This document shows positions 17,007-26,036 of a stretch of DNA of 64,000 nt, piece after piece; position 1 is the stretch's first letter, and every line of letters starts with the position of its first letter. Below the pieces are notes generated by a model. The model was not told where the DNA came from and ran no database searches. It saw only the letters and a program-made list of their open reading frames with translations. Source of the stretch: CAZOOM01 sp964460795. GTDB taxonomy: Bacteria > Omnitrophota > Omnitrophia > Omnitrophales > Aquincolibacteriaceae. The translations under genes were made by a program, and so were the position numbers. The stretch covers positions 14,191 to 78,190 of the forward strand of contig CAYWRU010000010.1 in assembly GCA_964460795.1 (NCBI GenBank), read 5' to 3'.

Positions 17007-18313
17007 AGACCCTCCTCCGCCACTGCACAAGTTTTAAATCGACAAAGATATTCTCCCAATAACCGTGCCACAAAAGCATTTCCTTGATCATTCCAGTGGG
17101 CATCATCTTCCCAAAACAGGTAACGTTTGGTCCGAATGTCCGGTGATTCTATTTCTTGTAACATGGGATCGGTGAGATCCATAAAATCAAACCCTGCTTT
17201 TTTACATGCTTGATTCAGCAAGGCCGCAAAGGCTGTTTGATAATTATCCTCAGGAATTGAAAATGATAGCATTTTAGGGGCATAAAGATACTCTTTCGAT
17301 GGGATGTGGACCACAAGCACGCGCGCTCCGGCGGCATTGGCAAAACGGTGCATTTCTTCCATGGAGGACTGAAAAGACGGCCAATTAGGATTTGCAAGAA
17401 TACGATCGCGAGTATTGTTTAAAATTTTGATCTGGGAATCAGAAAATAACATCGGGTTCTTTGACTTATGACTCACCACAATATGACTTGAACCGCTGTA
17501 CCTTAACCGCTGCAACCTTTTGATAAGAAACGACCGTTTTCGCATATTATCCGCCCACAGGAATATTCTTTTCCATCCTGACGCCTTTATTTTCTCTACA
17601 TCAAAGGTGTTTCCATAATAATCGGTGAGATCATTCGTAGGGAAAATCCCCCAAACAATAATAGGATTTTTTTGAATGGGCAGCTTTTGAAATTCAGCCT
17701 TTAAATTCATAACTTCAGACCAGGGTCCGGCACCAAGAACTGATAAATTATAAACATTGAGTTTGTATTTTTGACGCAACATTTCAGAAACAATATGATC
17801 CTGACTTGTCCCGGCACCCACAAAAAAAGAGTCCCCCAAAAAGATGACGTCCACCGCCGGGCGAGCCGCTTGTTCATAATTTCGAAAACCATGATTATCC
17901 GTTACAAACAAATAGCGCCGTTTTTGACCCAGTGTGTCATCGCTTTGCATGCGTGCATAATCCCCGCGAATGAATTCATCAAAAAAAATATTCCTTCGAT
18001 AATGAACCAGCCCCTGATAATTGGATCGATACTGCCTATATTCATCGTCCGGACGTATCCCGCAGGGTTCCCGTATCCAACCTCTTCCAATAAGATCGAC
18101 GGCGATTAAACTCCAGACAAAAAATAATATGAAAATCTTAAGCTGGGCGAGCAAAGGGCTTTCCGTACGTCGGTAAAAGGAGACCCCAATTATCCCTGCT
18201 CCTATAAAAAAAGGCAGCAGACTGGGTAACAAAAAAATCCACAGCCCCAATAAGGAAAACAAAAAAAATATATTTAGAATTACCAAAGGAAAACGGGTCG
18301 CGATGTTGGACAT
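17003..18313 (-). CDS. Membrane SGNH/GDSL-like hydrolase
   Basis: A 436-residue protein with three N-terminal hydrophobic segments (to about residue 70) and an extracytoplasmic SGNH-like domain. Block I is VIFLGDSFFVGAGTS. The oxyanion region is NLSVLGAGPWSEV. The catalytic pair is in WEDDAHWNDQGNAF near residue 415, with Asp and His three apart, as the family requires. It resembles the other SGNH protein at 11266-12489 and the AlgX/AlgJ type of polysaccharide acetylation proteins, but the true substrate is unknown. It lies in the middle of a glycosyltransferase operon, so it probably modifies the same glycan. Confidence 0.78.
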   Translation of the reverse strand: MSNIATRFPLVILNIFFLFSLLGLWIFLLPSLLPFFIGAGIIGVSFYRRTESPLLAQLKIFILFFVWSLIAVDLIGRGWIREPCGIRPDDEYRQYRSNYQGLVHYRRNIFFDEFIRGDYARMQSDDTLGQKRRYLFVTDNHGFRNYEQAARPAVDVIFLGDSFFVGAGTSQDHIVSEMLRQKYKLNVYNLSVLGAGPWSEVMNLKAEFQKLPIQKNPIIVWGIFPTNDLTDYYGNTFDVEKIKASGWKRIFLWADNMRKRSFLIKRLQRLRYSGSSHIVVSHKSKNPMLFSDSQIKILNNTRDRILANPNWPSFQSSMEEMHRFANAAGARVLVVHIPSKEYLYAPKMLSFSIPEDNYQTAFAALLNQACKKAGFDFMDLTDPMLQEIESPDIRTKRYLFWEDDAHWNDQGNAFVARLLGEYLCRFKTCAVAEEGL

Positions 18314-18319
18314 AAAAAT

Positions 18320-19489
18320 TTAACTTGTGCGTTTATTTAAAAAAAATAAGAAAGGAATCGGATACCACCACAGATGATGAAGATTTCGGCCGCATTGGAA
18401 TAAAACTATAAGTGTGAATAAGTGATAAGCCAAAAGCCCTGTGATGACAAAATTGCGGCGGTTTACCGAGCGAGTGGAATAGAGAAGATCCCCCACGATC
18501 GCAGTTTGAGTGATGGCCAAGAGATTGTAATCACTGAGCCCTCCATAGGGCATAAAAATGAGCGATAAAAGAAGGCCCGCCGGCAGATGATTTTTCCAAA
18601 CAACCTTTCGGCGAAGAAAATAAAAAATGCCCCCTAAAGCAGCAAAGCACGGCAGGGCTAGAAAAATCCATTCGCAAGACTTCCCCGCCGCGCCGCTCAT
18701 GTGACACCACAAAAAACTTGCGAGCGTAGTTGAAAAAAAATCGAGTGGATTTTGACATGTCGTGATCCAATGCGAATAAAGGGCAGGCCAAAGCATCAAG
18801 ACTGAAATCTGAAGCGCTAAAAATATTCCGATAAAAGTTGTCAGCACCCGAAAGCGCTTATTTTGAATCGCCCAAATTCCAAGGAGAAGATAAAATAAAA
18901 AAATCGTCTGAGGCTTGATCGTCGTCAGAATTAGAAACCATCCAGCCCAAAAATCCCGTTTTTTTTCAAGACACAATACCGTCCCAATGACCCCCAAAAC
19001 AATCCAAAAACTGATTTGTCCCATCCGAAGAAGGAAAATAAACGGCGCGAGAATCATGCCGCTGAGGAACAAGACGGTCATGGACTGGCGTTCGTCCGGC
19101 CGAAATACTTTCCATGACAAAAAACTGAGGATCATAGGAAAACACAAATTACAAATCAGCCATAAAGCAGCAGAGATTGGAAATGGCCAAGCTAAAAAAG
19201 GAGCAAATAAAATCAGAAACCAGGGAACGTACCAAAAAACATAATCTGTTTCCTGAGTCCGGTCATAGCCTGTTTCATGTTTAAAACTTCGAAACTCTTC
19301 AAGATCGTATGGATTACGGCCCTCCTGCACCAAATGAAATCCTGCCCAATACGCCACAAAATCACTTACAAACATCCCTGTTTTTTTTGATTCCTGAAGT
19401 GCTTGAGCTCCCATCACTGCACAAACAACGAGGACGCAAAACGCTCCACTTAGTTTTACAAAACGAGACCAATAAATTATTTTTTCCAT
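18320..19489 (-). CDS. GT87 (DUF2029) glycosyltransferase, putative
   Basis: A 389-residue polytopic protein of the GT87 family. Visible features are SDFVAYWAGFHLV, then NPYDLEEF, GQISFWIVLGV and the TIKPQTIFLFY motif (KP in the place of the usual KPH). About nine helices are predicted by eye. It is very similar in layout to both halves of the next upstream gene. AAAAGG lies four bases before the ATG. The gene is separated by six bases from the SGNH gene downstream and by 30 from the tandem GT87 gene upstream, all in one operon. Confidence 0.8.
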   Translation of the reverse strand: MEKIIYWSRFVKLSGAFCVLVVCAVMGAQALQESKKTGMFVSDFVAYWAGFHLVQEGRNPYDLEEFRSFKHETGYDRTQETDYVFWYVPWFLILFAPFLAWPFPISAALWLICNLCFPMILSFLSWKVFRPDERQSMTVLFLSGMILAPFIFLLRMGQISFWIVLGVIGTVLCLEKKRDFWAGWFLILTTIKPQTIFLFYLLLGIWAIQNKRFRVLTTFIGIFLALQISVLMLWPALYSHWITTCQNPLDFFSTTLASFLWCHMSGAAGKSCEWIFLALPCFAALGGIFYFLRRKVVWKNHLPAGLLLSLIFMPYGGLSDYNLLAITQTAIVGDLLYSTRSVNRRNFVITGLLAYHLFTLIVLFQCGRNLHHLWWYPIPFLFFLNKRTS

Positions 19490-19519
19490 GCGGCCTTTTT
19501 GATTACAGGGTGAAAAAGG

Positions 19520-21913
19520 TCATTCGCTTGCTCTTACTCGAGAAACCTGCCCCCTAAAACAGCTCACCAAGAGCCCTACCGCCCCTTGTCCTATCGGAAT
19601 CCAATAAAATTGCTGCTGGTATTGATAAGGTAAAAACAAAATTAGTATCTGCAAACCAACGTTGATGGCATAGAGACTATTTTTTAGTTTTGATTCTTTG
19701 ATCCGAAATATCCTCTGAAAAACAGCGATGTAGGGAATGATCAACAAGGACTGATCTGCGATCCATCCATAAGACGATGTTAAAAGCGACAGACATATCA
19801 GCCCGGGCAAATCATTTTCCCAAACAATGGGACATCTCCGTTTCCATAAATAAACTCCATAGCCAACAAAGGTGAAAGCTGGAACAGCCCATAAAGGCCA
19901 GAACGGAATGGTTCCCGAGTAGTGAGAAAGAGCCATCCGGATAACGTAAGACAAGGTGGGCGTGGCCCAATAGTTAGCAGGCGGCTGATGATACGCCTGG
20001 AGCCATAGCTGTAAAATGCTTGGATGGAACATCAACACTGCAACTCCAAATAATCCCATCCATCCCAAAGTGGCCACCGGCACCGTCCAGCGTCGATGCG
20101 TCACAATCCATACCCCTAAAATGGGATAAAGAAGCCATAACAAATGTGGTTTCAATAAAAGGATTGAAAAACATAACCCGGCCATCCAATCTTTTTTGAT
20201 TTTAAGAAAATAAAAAAATGCAACGGTTGAAAGGATCAAGAAGCCTCCAAGCTGCCCCAAAAAAAGACTGTTATAAACCGGCATAAAAAACATTCCGAGA
20301 AGCCACTCTTTCCTGCTAAGCTGGGAGATTCCAAAATACTTCCAGCATAGTTTAATGCTAAAAATAGCGCAGGCGACCTGGGCTAAGAACCAAACAACCT
20401 TCGCTTGAAAATAACTAAGACAAAGCATAGGGGCGCTGAGGATAAAAAAATAAGGCGAATACCAGACATAAAAAGGGATTTGCCCGGAAGGAAGATACCC
20501 CTGCTGCGCCAGCATAAGCAAATTTGCATCATAGGGATTAAGTTGCTGCTTAAAAAGCTGAAAAGCGGTCCAATAGCCGGAAAAATCCTGCATAAAAAAT
20601 GGCTCCCGCAAAAGAGAAAGCCCTTGCTGAATCATCACGAACAAGATAATTCCTAAAACCATCCATGAAATTAAAGAACGGACAAAAAAATTCTTCATCA
20701 GAATCAAATCGTTCATTTTTTTAAAACTGAAGGCAGGGGCCTGAAGCCACTGGACACCATAATCCCACAATAAGAGCGCGATGAAAGGATACCACCACAG
20801 ATCATGAAAACCGTTCATCCCCAGAAGATAAAAACTCAGGGTCAGCAAGTGGAACGCCGCAAGACAAAACAAAAAAATACGCCTCGTTCCCACCGCAACA
20901 GATATGTTCATGATTTTTCCTAGCCACGCAGTTTGAGTGATGGCCAGAAGATTGAAATCATTGATTCCGCCGTAGGGAGCTGTCAAAAGTGAAATACAAA
21001 GAAGCGGCGGCACCGCATTTTTTAAAATCACCGGACGGCGCCAGTAATAGAAAACCGCGACGATGATTGCCAGCAACGGAACAGCTAAGGCAGGCCAAAT
21101 CATATTTTGTCCGTAGATCCGGAAAAGAATGAGCCGGATCTGCGTTTCCAAGGTCGCGGCCGCCAACGCCAGGGGCGTGGCTTTCATATGGAAGCGTTCC
21201 ATAAAAACTCCGGGATGAAGCATTTCCGTGAGTAAACTCAACAAGGCCAGCCCCAGGAATCCTGAAATCAAACTTCGAAAACGCCGGGTGCGGATCATCC
21301 AGATCAATAAAACGGGATAAAGCAAATATCCGATATGAGGTTTAATCGCGGTCAGTGTTAAAAAAAGTCCAGCCAGATCATCTCGCTTTTTTTCAAGGGC
21401 CCAAAAGCATCCGGCCCAACCAAGCACCGGCCATAAACTCGTTTGTCCCACCAGCATCAGATAAAAATAAGGCAGAACGCAGATCCCGGATAACTGCAAA
21501 AATAGTGGCCGGATAGGAATTTCCGGAGTCCAGGCTTTCCAAATGAATCCGGCAATACAAATTGGGAGAATAAGGTTACAAAGAAACCACAAGCTTGCAG
21601 AAATCGCGAACGGCCAAACTAGAAAAGGATAGAAAAGGACAAACGTCCATGGCACATTCCAGACTGAATAAGTTTCATCCTGAATGCAGCAAAATCCAAT
21701 GGATCGTTCGACCGCAGCCTGGAGAGAAAAATCGCAGGGATTTTGACCTGTTTTAAAAAGCTGGAACGCGGACCAGTATCCGATGAAATCGCTGATGCCT
21801 TTGCCGTGCCGGGGAGAGTCCTGAAAAAAATTGTTTACTCCTGCCAAAATCAGTAGGATGATCGCAAGAATCAGGATGGACGAAAGCGCTTTTGAAGGAA
21901 TTCGGATTTTCAT
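19520..21913 (-). CDS. Tandem two-domain GT87 (DUF2029) protein
   Basis: A 797-residue protein made of two complete GT87-like units in one chain. Unit 1 (about 1-390) has SDFIGYWSAFQLF, NPCDFS, GQTSLWPVLGW and AIKPHIGYLLYP. Unit 2 (about 410-797) has DFSGYWTAFQLF, NPYDANLL, GQLGGFLILS and LLKPHLLWLLYP. Both keep the family motifs, so neither half looks dead. The ATG at 21913 has a GAGGAGC ribosome site and is preferred to the longer frame at 21973. Fusion or duplication from the same stock as the gene at 18320 is likely. It heads a five-gene operon and is divergent from yet another GT87 gene only 34 bases away. Confidence 0.82.
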   Translation of the reverse strand: MKIRIPSKALSSILILAIILLILAGVNNFFQDSPRHGKGISDFIGYWSAFQLFKTGQNPCDFSLQAAVERSIGFCCIQDETYSVWNVPWTFVLFYPFLVWPFAISASLWFLCNLILPICIAGFIWKAWTPEIPIRPLFLQLSGICVLPYFYLMLVGQTSLWPVLGWAGCFWALEKKRDDLAGLFLTLTAIKPHIGYLLYPVLLIWMIRTRRFRSLISGFLGLALLSLLTEMLHPGVFMERFHMKATPLALAAATLETQIRLILFRIYGQNMIWPALAVPLLAIIVAVFYYWRRPVILKNAVPPLLCISLLTAPYGGINDFNLLAITQTAWLGKIMNISVAVGTRRIFLFCLAAFHLLTLSFYLLGMNGFHDLWWYPFIALLLWDYGVQWLQAPAFSFKKMNDLILMKNFFVRSLISWMVLGIILFVMIQQGLSLLREPFFMQDFSGYWTAFQLFKQQLNPYDANLLMLAQQGYLPSGQIPFYVWYSPYFFILSAPMLCLSYFQAKVVWFLAQVACAIFSIKLCWKYFGISQLSRKEWLLGMFFMPVYNSLFLGQLGGFLILSTVAFFYFLKIKKDWMAGLCFSILLLKPHLLWLLYPILGVWIVTHRRWTVPVATLGWMGLFGVAVLMFHPSILQLWLQAYHQPPANYWATPTLSYVIRMALSHYSGTIPFWPLWAVPAFTFVGYGVYLWKRRCPIVWENDLPGLICLSLLTSSYGWIADQSLLIIPYIAVFQRIFRIKESKLKNSLYAINVGLQILILFLPYQYQQQFYWIPIGQGAVGLLVSCFRGQVSRVRASE

Positions 21914-21947
21914 AGAAAGCTCCTCAAAGCCACCAAGGAGAATTGTA

Positions 21948-23180
21948 TTGTTACCACTTGTTTCTGAACGCACACCCTTTTGGAATCGGATCGCACTTGC
22001 ATTTCTTCTTAGTTTTTTTGGCGGTTTGCTTTTTTCTTATTACCAGAATCCAGAAAGTCTAAAACTCATCACGCATGGCGATTTTCCGGATTATTATACG
22101 GCAGCCCGAGCTATTCTCGAAGGACAAAGCCGTTATCTTTATAATCCCGATCTTCAGCGCGCGGCCCAAGAAGCTATCTGGCCTAATCCCGGCGGCGGAT
22201 TTCTTTATTTTCGCTACCCCCCCTTTACCGCTCTTCTTCTGGCTCCCTTTGGCGCCTGGGATCCGGCAACCGCCAGAATCCTCTTCACTTTAATCATGAG
22301 TTTATTTTTGGTGATGAGCTTAAGAGTTGCCGCCTATTTCTCTCCAGCACTGCGGGCCAGCGCCATTCAGTCTGTGGCCCTCACTGTTGCGGTTCTTCCT
22401 ATTATGATCGGAGTCCTCTCAGGACAAAATAATGCGCTCACCCTGCTGCTCTATTCTTTAATTGTGTACGGGTTTTACCGAAGTGACTCCAAGGGTTACC
22501 GGATGATCGGCATCTCAAGCGGTCTGATGCTTTATAAACCTCAGTTCGGAATTTTGTGGACGGGCTGGCTTCTACTGACGCGAAAAAAAGAAATTATTTT
22601 TCCCATGCTACTCGTAGCCATTATTTATTACTGGATGGGCGTTTGGGTTCTAGGCTGGGATTGGCCCATTCAGTGGCTCCGCGAAACCTCTTGGGCGATC
22701 AGCGCCATTCAATCAACCGACCGGCCTTGTATGATATCCATCAATGGAGCAGCTTCTGCTTTAGCAGATCGGTGGCTTATATCTGCTTCAGCGCACTCGC
22801 TCATTTTTATTTTAGCTTACGTCTTTTCCGCTATTTTGGCCCTGGGAATCGGATGGCGATTTTGGATTTGGGGAGATCCCAAGGTGCGCGATCAACGGGA
22901 GGGATTTTTAATCGCTTGTGCCGCCGGACCGATTTGTTTACTCGCCAGCCCTCATACGATGTTCTATGATTTTGGGCTTTGCGTGATTGCCTGCGCGCCT
23001 TTTTTTAATTTGGGAAGCCGCAAACATCTGATTCTGATTTTGTTAAGCTTTGCAGTGATCTGGGCCAGCATGGCGGTGCGCGACTTCCTGCCCATCCAAC
23101 CCCTGTTTGGACTGACCATCCTTTGCGCAATGGCCCTGATAAGGGGACAGGCTACTTTTAAGTTTAATGGAATAAAGTAG
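21948..23180 (+). CDS. GT87 (DUF2029) glycosyltransferase, putative
   Basis: About 410 residues from a TTG at 21948 that has AAGGAG seven bases upstream; the frame is open further back (to 21831), but that part runs into the divergent gene. It is polytopic. It has GDFPDYYTAARAILEGQS, then LYNPDL, PPFTALLLAPFG, GQNNALTLLLYSL and LYKPQFGILW, all in the order typical of GT87. The last eleven or so codons and the stop lie inside a palindromic repeat (23141-23191), so the native C-terminus may have been replaced. It is transcribed divergently from the tandem GT87 operon and converges with lpd. Confidence 0.78.
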   Translation: MLPLVSERTPFWNRIALAFLLSFFGGLLFSYYQNPESLKLITHGDFPDYYTAARAILEGQSRYLYNPDLQRAAQEAIWPNPGGGFLYFRYPPFTALLLAPFGAWDPATARILFTLIMSLFLVMSLRVAAYFSPALRASAIQSVALTVAVLPIMIGVLSGQNNALTLLLYSLIVYGFYRSDSKGYRMIGISSGLMLYKPQFGILWTGWLLLTRKKEIIFPMLLVAIIYYWMGVWVLGWDWPIQWLRETSWAISAIQSTDRPCMISINGAASALADRWLISASAHSLIFILAYVFSAILALGIGWRFWIWGDPKVRDQREGFLIACAAGPICLLASPHTMFYDFGLCVIACAPFFNLGSRKHLILILLSFAVIWASMAVRDFLPIQPLFGLTILCAMALIRGQATFKFNGIK

Positions 23181-23191
23181 CCTGTCCCCTT
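23141..23191. repeat. GGGGACAGGCTACTTT palindromic repeat between GT87 gene and lpd
   Basis: An 18-base perfect stem, AAGGGGACAGGCTACTTT (23141-23158) and its complement (23174-23191), with a 15-base loop. It covers the 3' end of the plus-strand GT87 gene and touches the lpd stop on the other strand. The same arm occurs at 50521-50568. It could act as a two-way terminator. Confidence 0.9.
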
Positions 23192-24613
23192 TTACTGAGG
23201 TTTTCGCGAAGAAAAAAGATGGGTGGCGTGCCCATAAAAATATTCGGCACTTTCCATCAAGGTTTCCGAGAGAGTTGGATGTGGATGAATGCACTCGGCA
23301 AGATCCCGGACCGTGGCACCCATTTCAACCGCAAGCACTCCTTCAGAAATCAGTTCTCCAGCTCCGTGACCGCAGATTCCAACCCCTAAAATCCGCTCGG
23401 TCACAGGCTCTACAATCAATTTGGTAATTCCATCGGTCCGGTCATAGGTCATGGCCCTGCCTGATGCTGACCAGGGAAACTTCACCACTTGGACTTGTAA
23501 ATTTTTTGCCCGCGCCTCTGCTTCAGTAATGCCGCACCAGGCCACTTCCGGATCCGTAAAAACCACGGCTGGAATCACCACATGTTTTGACGTGCTGGGC
23601 TCGCCTAAAATGGCATCCACGGCAATACGCGCTTCTTTTGCAGCTTTATGGGCCAGCATCACGCCGCCGACCGCATCTCCGATCGCGTAAATAGAAGGAT
23701 CCTCCGATACTTGGGAGTCACTGACTAGAATGAATCCCTTGCCGTCTCGCGTAACCTTGGTATTTTCAAGGCCGATGTCTTCATTATTATGAACACGTCC
23801 CACCGAAACCAGGACCCGGTCAAAAAGTTCTTCCGAAACTTTCCCGTCCGTTTCAATGGAGGCCTTAATCTTGTGATTGTGCGTCACCACTTTTGTGACT
23901 TTGGACTTCAACCGCACTTCCTTAAAATGTTTTTCTGCATAGAGTTTGATGGGGCGCACCAGATCCGTATCCGCACCTGCGAGAATTGAATCTAAGGCTT
24001 CGACCACTACAATCTTACTTCCAAGCCTGGCATACACCGTACCCAACTCCATTCCAATATATCCGCCGCCCACAATCAAAAGATCCTGAGGGATTTCTTC
24101 GATTTCCAAAGCCTCGGTCGAGGTCATGATCCGCTGGCTTCCTAAATCAAAGAGCGCCGGAAGCGCAGGCCTTGAACCGGTTGCAACAATGGCCTTTTGA
24201 TATTTAACAAATTTTTGTCCTTCTGAGGTCTCAACACGAAGCGTAGTCGAATCCTCAAAAAAACCGCGGCCTGAAAGGACCTGAACTCCTCGCCGGTCTG
24301 CAAGCTGTTTGATTCCCGCCGAAAGTTTTTCGAGAATGGATTCTTTCCACGCTCTTAGTTTTGCAACTTCGACAGAAGGCTTTGAAAATTTGATGCCCCG
24401 CTGATTAGACAGTTCCGCTTGTTCAAACATGCCGGTTGCCGTCAGAAGCGCTTTAGAGGGAATACATCCACGGTTCAAGCACACGCCGCCAAGCCGTTTC
24501 TCTTGCTCAACCAAAATGACTTTTTTACCCTGATCCGCGGCATAAAAAGCAGCGGCATATCCGCCCGGACCCGCACCCAAGACTACGATCTCTGTATCAA
24601 ACTTATTCATCAT
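23192..24613 (-). CDS. lpd: Dihydrolipoyl dehydrogenase (E3)
   Basis: A 473-residue flavoprotein of the pyruvate dehydrogenase complex; it reoxidises dihydrolipoyl groups and passes electrons to NAD. It has the FAD site VLGAGPGGYAAAFYAADQG, the redox disulfide GGVCLNRGCIPSKALL, the NAD-binding GGGYIGMELGTVYARLG, the second FAD motif YAIGDAVGGVMLAHKA, and the C-terminal HPHPTLSET with the active-site His-Glu pair. Length is normal. It is the last gene of aceE-aceF-lpd, 47 bases after aceF. The final residues lie at the edge of a palindromic repeat, but the key C-terminal motif is intact. Confidence 0.97.
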   Translation of the reverse strand: MMNKFDTEIVVLGAGPGGYAAAFYAADQGKKVILVEQEKRLGGVCLNRGCIPSKALLTATGMFEQAELSNQRGIKFSKPSVEVAKLRAWKESILEKLSAGIKQLADRRGVQVLSGRGFFEDSTTLRVETSEGQKFVKYQKAIVATGSRPALPALFDLGSQRIMTSTEALEIEEIPQDLLIVGGGYIGMELGTVYARLGSKIVVVEALDSILAGADTDLVRPIKLYAEKHFKEVRLKSKVTKVVTHNHKIKASIETDGKVSEELFDRVLVSVGRVHNNEDIGLENTKVTRDGKGFILVSDSQVSEDPSIYAIGDAVGGVMLAHKAAKEARIAVDAILGEPSTSKHVVIPAVVFTDPEVAWCGITEAEARAKNLQVQVVKFPWSASGRAMTYDRTDGITKLIVEPVTERILGVGICGHGAGELISEGVLAVEMGATVRDLAECIHPHPTLSETLMESAEYFYGHATHLFSSRKPQ

Positions 24614-24660
24614 GTCCTCATCTCAGCGATTTAAATTTTCAATTGGATAAAATCTATTTT

Positions 24661-25953
24661 CTAACCTTTGAGCAATGTGTCTTTATCCGTAAGACCTGCC
24701 AGCGATTCCGCCAAAGCCACCACAAAACGCGCGGCCGATCCCCCGTCAATCACCCGATGATCATAAGAAAGGCCAATAGGCATCAGCGTCTTTCCATCCG
24801 GACTCGAAAAACCTCGCCCCATTCCCAAAATAGCTACTTCAGGTTTATTGATAATGGGCGTAAAATGCCGGCCGCCGATTCCGCCTTGATTGGAAATAGT
24901 AAAAGTTCCCCCCTGCATTTCTTCGGCCGTAATTTTTCGCGTACGAACTTTTTCCGCAAGCTTTTCCAGTTCAAGCGAAATCTCAAGCAGGCTCTTTTTA
25001 TCCGCATCACGAATCACCGGCACCATGAGCCCATGTTCGCTATCAACCGCAATCCCGATATGAAAATAATCCTTAGTAACTATTTCTTTGGAGTTTTCGT
25101 CAAGACTGGAATTAAAAATCGGATGTTTTTTGAGCGCCTGAATGATTGCCCGGATCACAAGCGGCGTCAGCGTCAACTTGGCACCTTTCTTCTCGTAATC
25201 TGCGGCAAATTGTTTCCGAAGCGCCATGGCTTTTGTAATATCTAAGTCATCAAATTGAGTGACGTGCGGGATGGTGGTCCAGGATCTCACCATAGCATCG
25301 CTAATCGCTAATCGAATCGGAGTCAGAGCCTTTTTGGTCACAGGACCCCACTTGGAAAAATCAATGCTGGGAGCCGCCGGTTTTTTATCCGCAGCCGCAG
25401 CTTTCATCGCTGCATGGGGATCAGCCGCATGGATGGCCTGAAGATTGACAATATAAGCACGCAGATCTTCCATGGAAATCCGTCCGCCGGATTCCGTTCC
25501 CTGAACTCGCGTCAAATCAATCCCAAGTTCCCGCGCGGCCTTTCGCACGGAAGGAGAAGCCGGAGGTGCAATCCCAGCCAGCGATTCATACTGATAGGAT
25601 CCAAAGGAAGCGGCCGGTTGAAGCACGGGTGCCTTTTTAAAAAACTGCGGAGTTCTGGGAAGCTGAACTTTTTCAGGATCCGGGGCTGAAGGAATTTGTA
25701 CCGGAGGAGCGTCCGCTGCATCTGAACCTGCAAGAGACAAAAGAACCTGCCCCACCACAACTTGCTGCCCTTCTTTCACAAGAACCTGACTGACTTTTCC
25801 GGCTGAAGGCGCATGGATTCCGGCTACAGCCTTGTTGGTTTCAAGCTCCAAAAGGACCTGATCTTTTTTAACCAAATCGCCGGCTTTGACTTGGATCGAC
25901 ACCACGGTCCCGCCGGTTACGCCTTCTGCTATTTGTGGAACTCGAATATCCAT
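24661..25953 (-). CDS. aceF: Dihydrolipoamide acetyltransferase (pyruvate dehydrogenase E2)
   Basis: A 430-residue E2 subunit. One N-terminal lipoyl domain (about 1-77; lipoyl-lysine in ELETNKAVAGIHAP), a linker, an E3/E1-binding domain (about 130-165; PSVRKAARELGIDLTRVQG), and a C-terminal catalytic domain (about 205-428) ending with SYDHRVIDGGSA, the HxxxDG active site. It transfers acetyl groups from lipoate to CoA and forms the core of the complex. Enteric E2 usually has three lipoyl domains; one is common elsewhere. AAAGGA precedes the ATG. Lipoylation may depend on the ligase gene at 28808. Confidence 0.95.
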   Translation of the reverse strand: MDIRVPQIAEGVTGGTVVSIQVKAGDLVKKDQVLLELETNKAVAGIHAPSAGKVSQVLVKEGQQVVVGQVLLSLAGSDAADAPPVQIPSAPDPEKVQLPRTPQFFKKAPVLQPAASFGSYQYESLAGIAPPASPSVRKAARELGIDLTRVQGTESGGRISMEDLRAYIVNLQAIHAADPHAAMKAAAADKKPAAPSIDFSKWGPVTKKALTPIRLAISDAMVRSWTTIPHVTQFDDLDITKAMALRKQFAADYEKKGAKLTLTPLVIRAIIQALKKHPIFNSSLDENSKEIVTKDYFHIGIAVDSEHGLMVPVIRDADKKSLLEISLELEKLAEKVRTRKITAEEMQGGTFTISNQGGIGGRHFTPIINKPEVAILGMGRGFSSPDGKTLMPIGLSYDHRVIDGGSAARFVVALAESLAGLTDKDTLLKG

Positions 25954-25969
25954 TTTATTCCTTTACCCA

Positions 25970-26035
25970 AATTATCAGCGATCAGTGCATCGCGCTATTC
26001 AGCCACTGATAACTTATGACTGATTACTGATGACT
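25970..26035. repeat. Short-word pseudo-palindrome between aceE and aceF
   Basis: The 80-base gap between aceE and aceF is filled with iterated CAGT/TGAT words. On the minus strand TCAGTAATCAGTCATAAG is followed by TTATCAGTG and then CACTGATCGCTGATAA, which gives imperfect inverted arms. It resembles the other short-word elements of the window (29209, 41448, 55970) in style, not in exact sequence. Confidence 0.55.
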
Positions 26036-26036
26036 T

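Noticed and set aside
24643..25245. 200-codon plus-strand frame opposite aceF
   Set aside because: Fully antisense to the E2 catalytic domain; no support.
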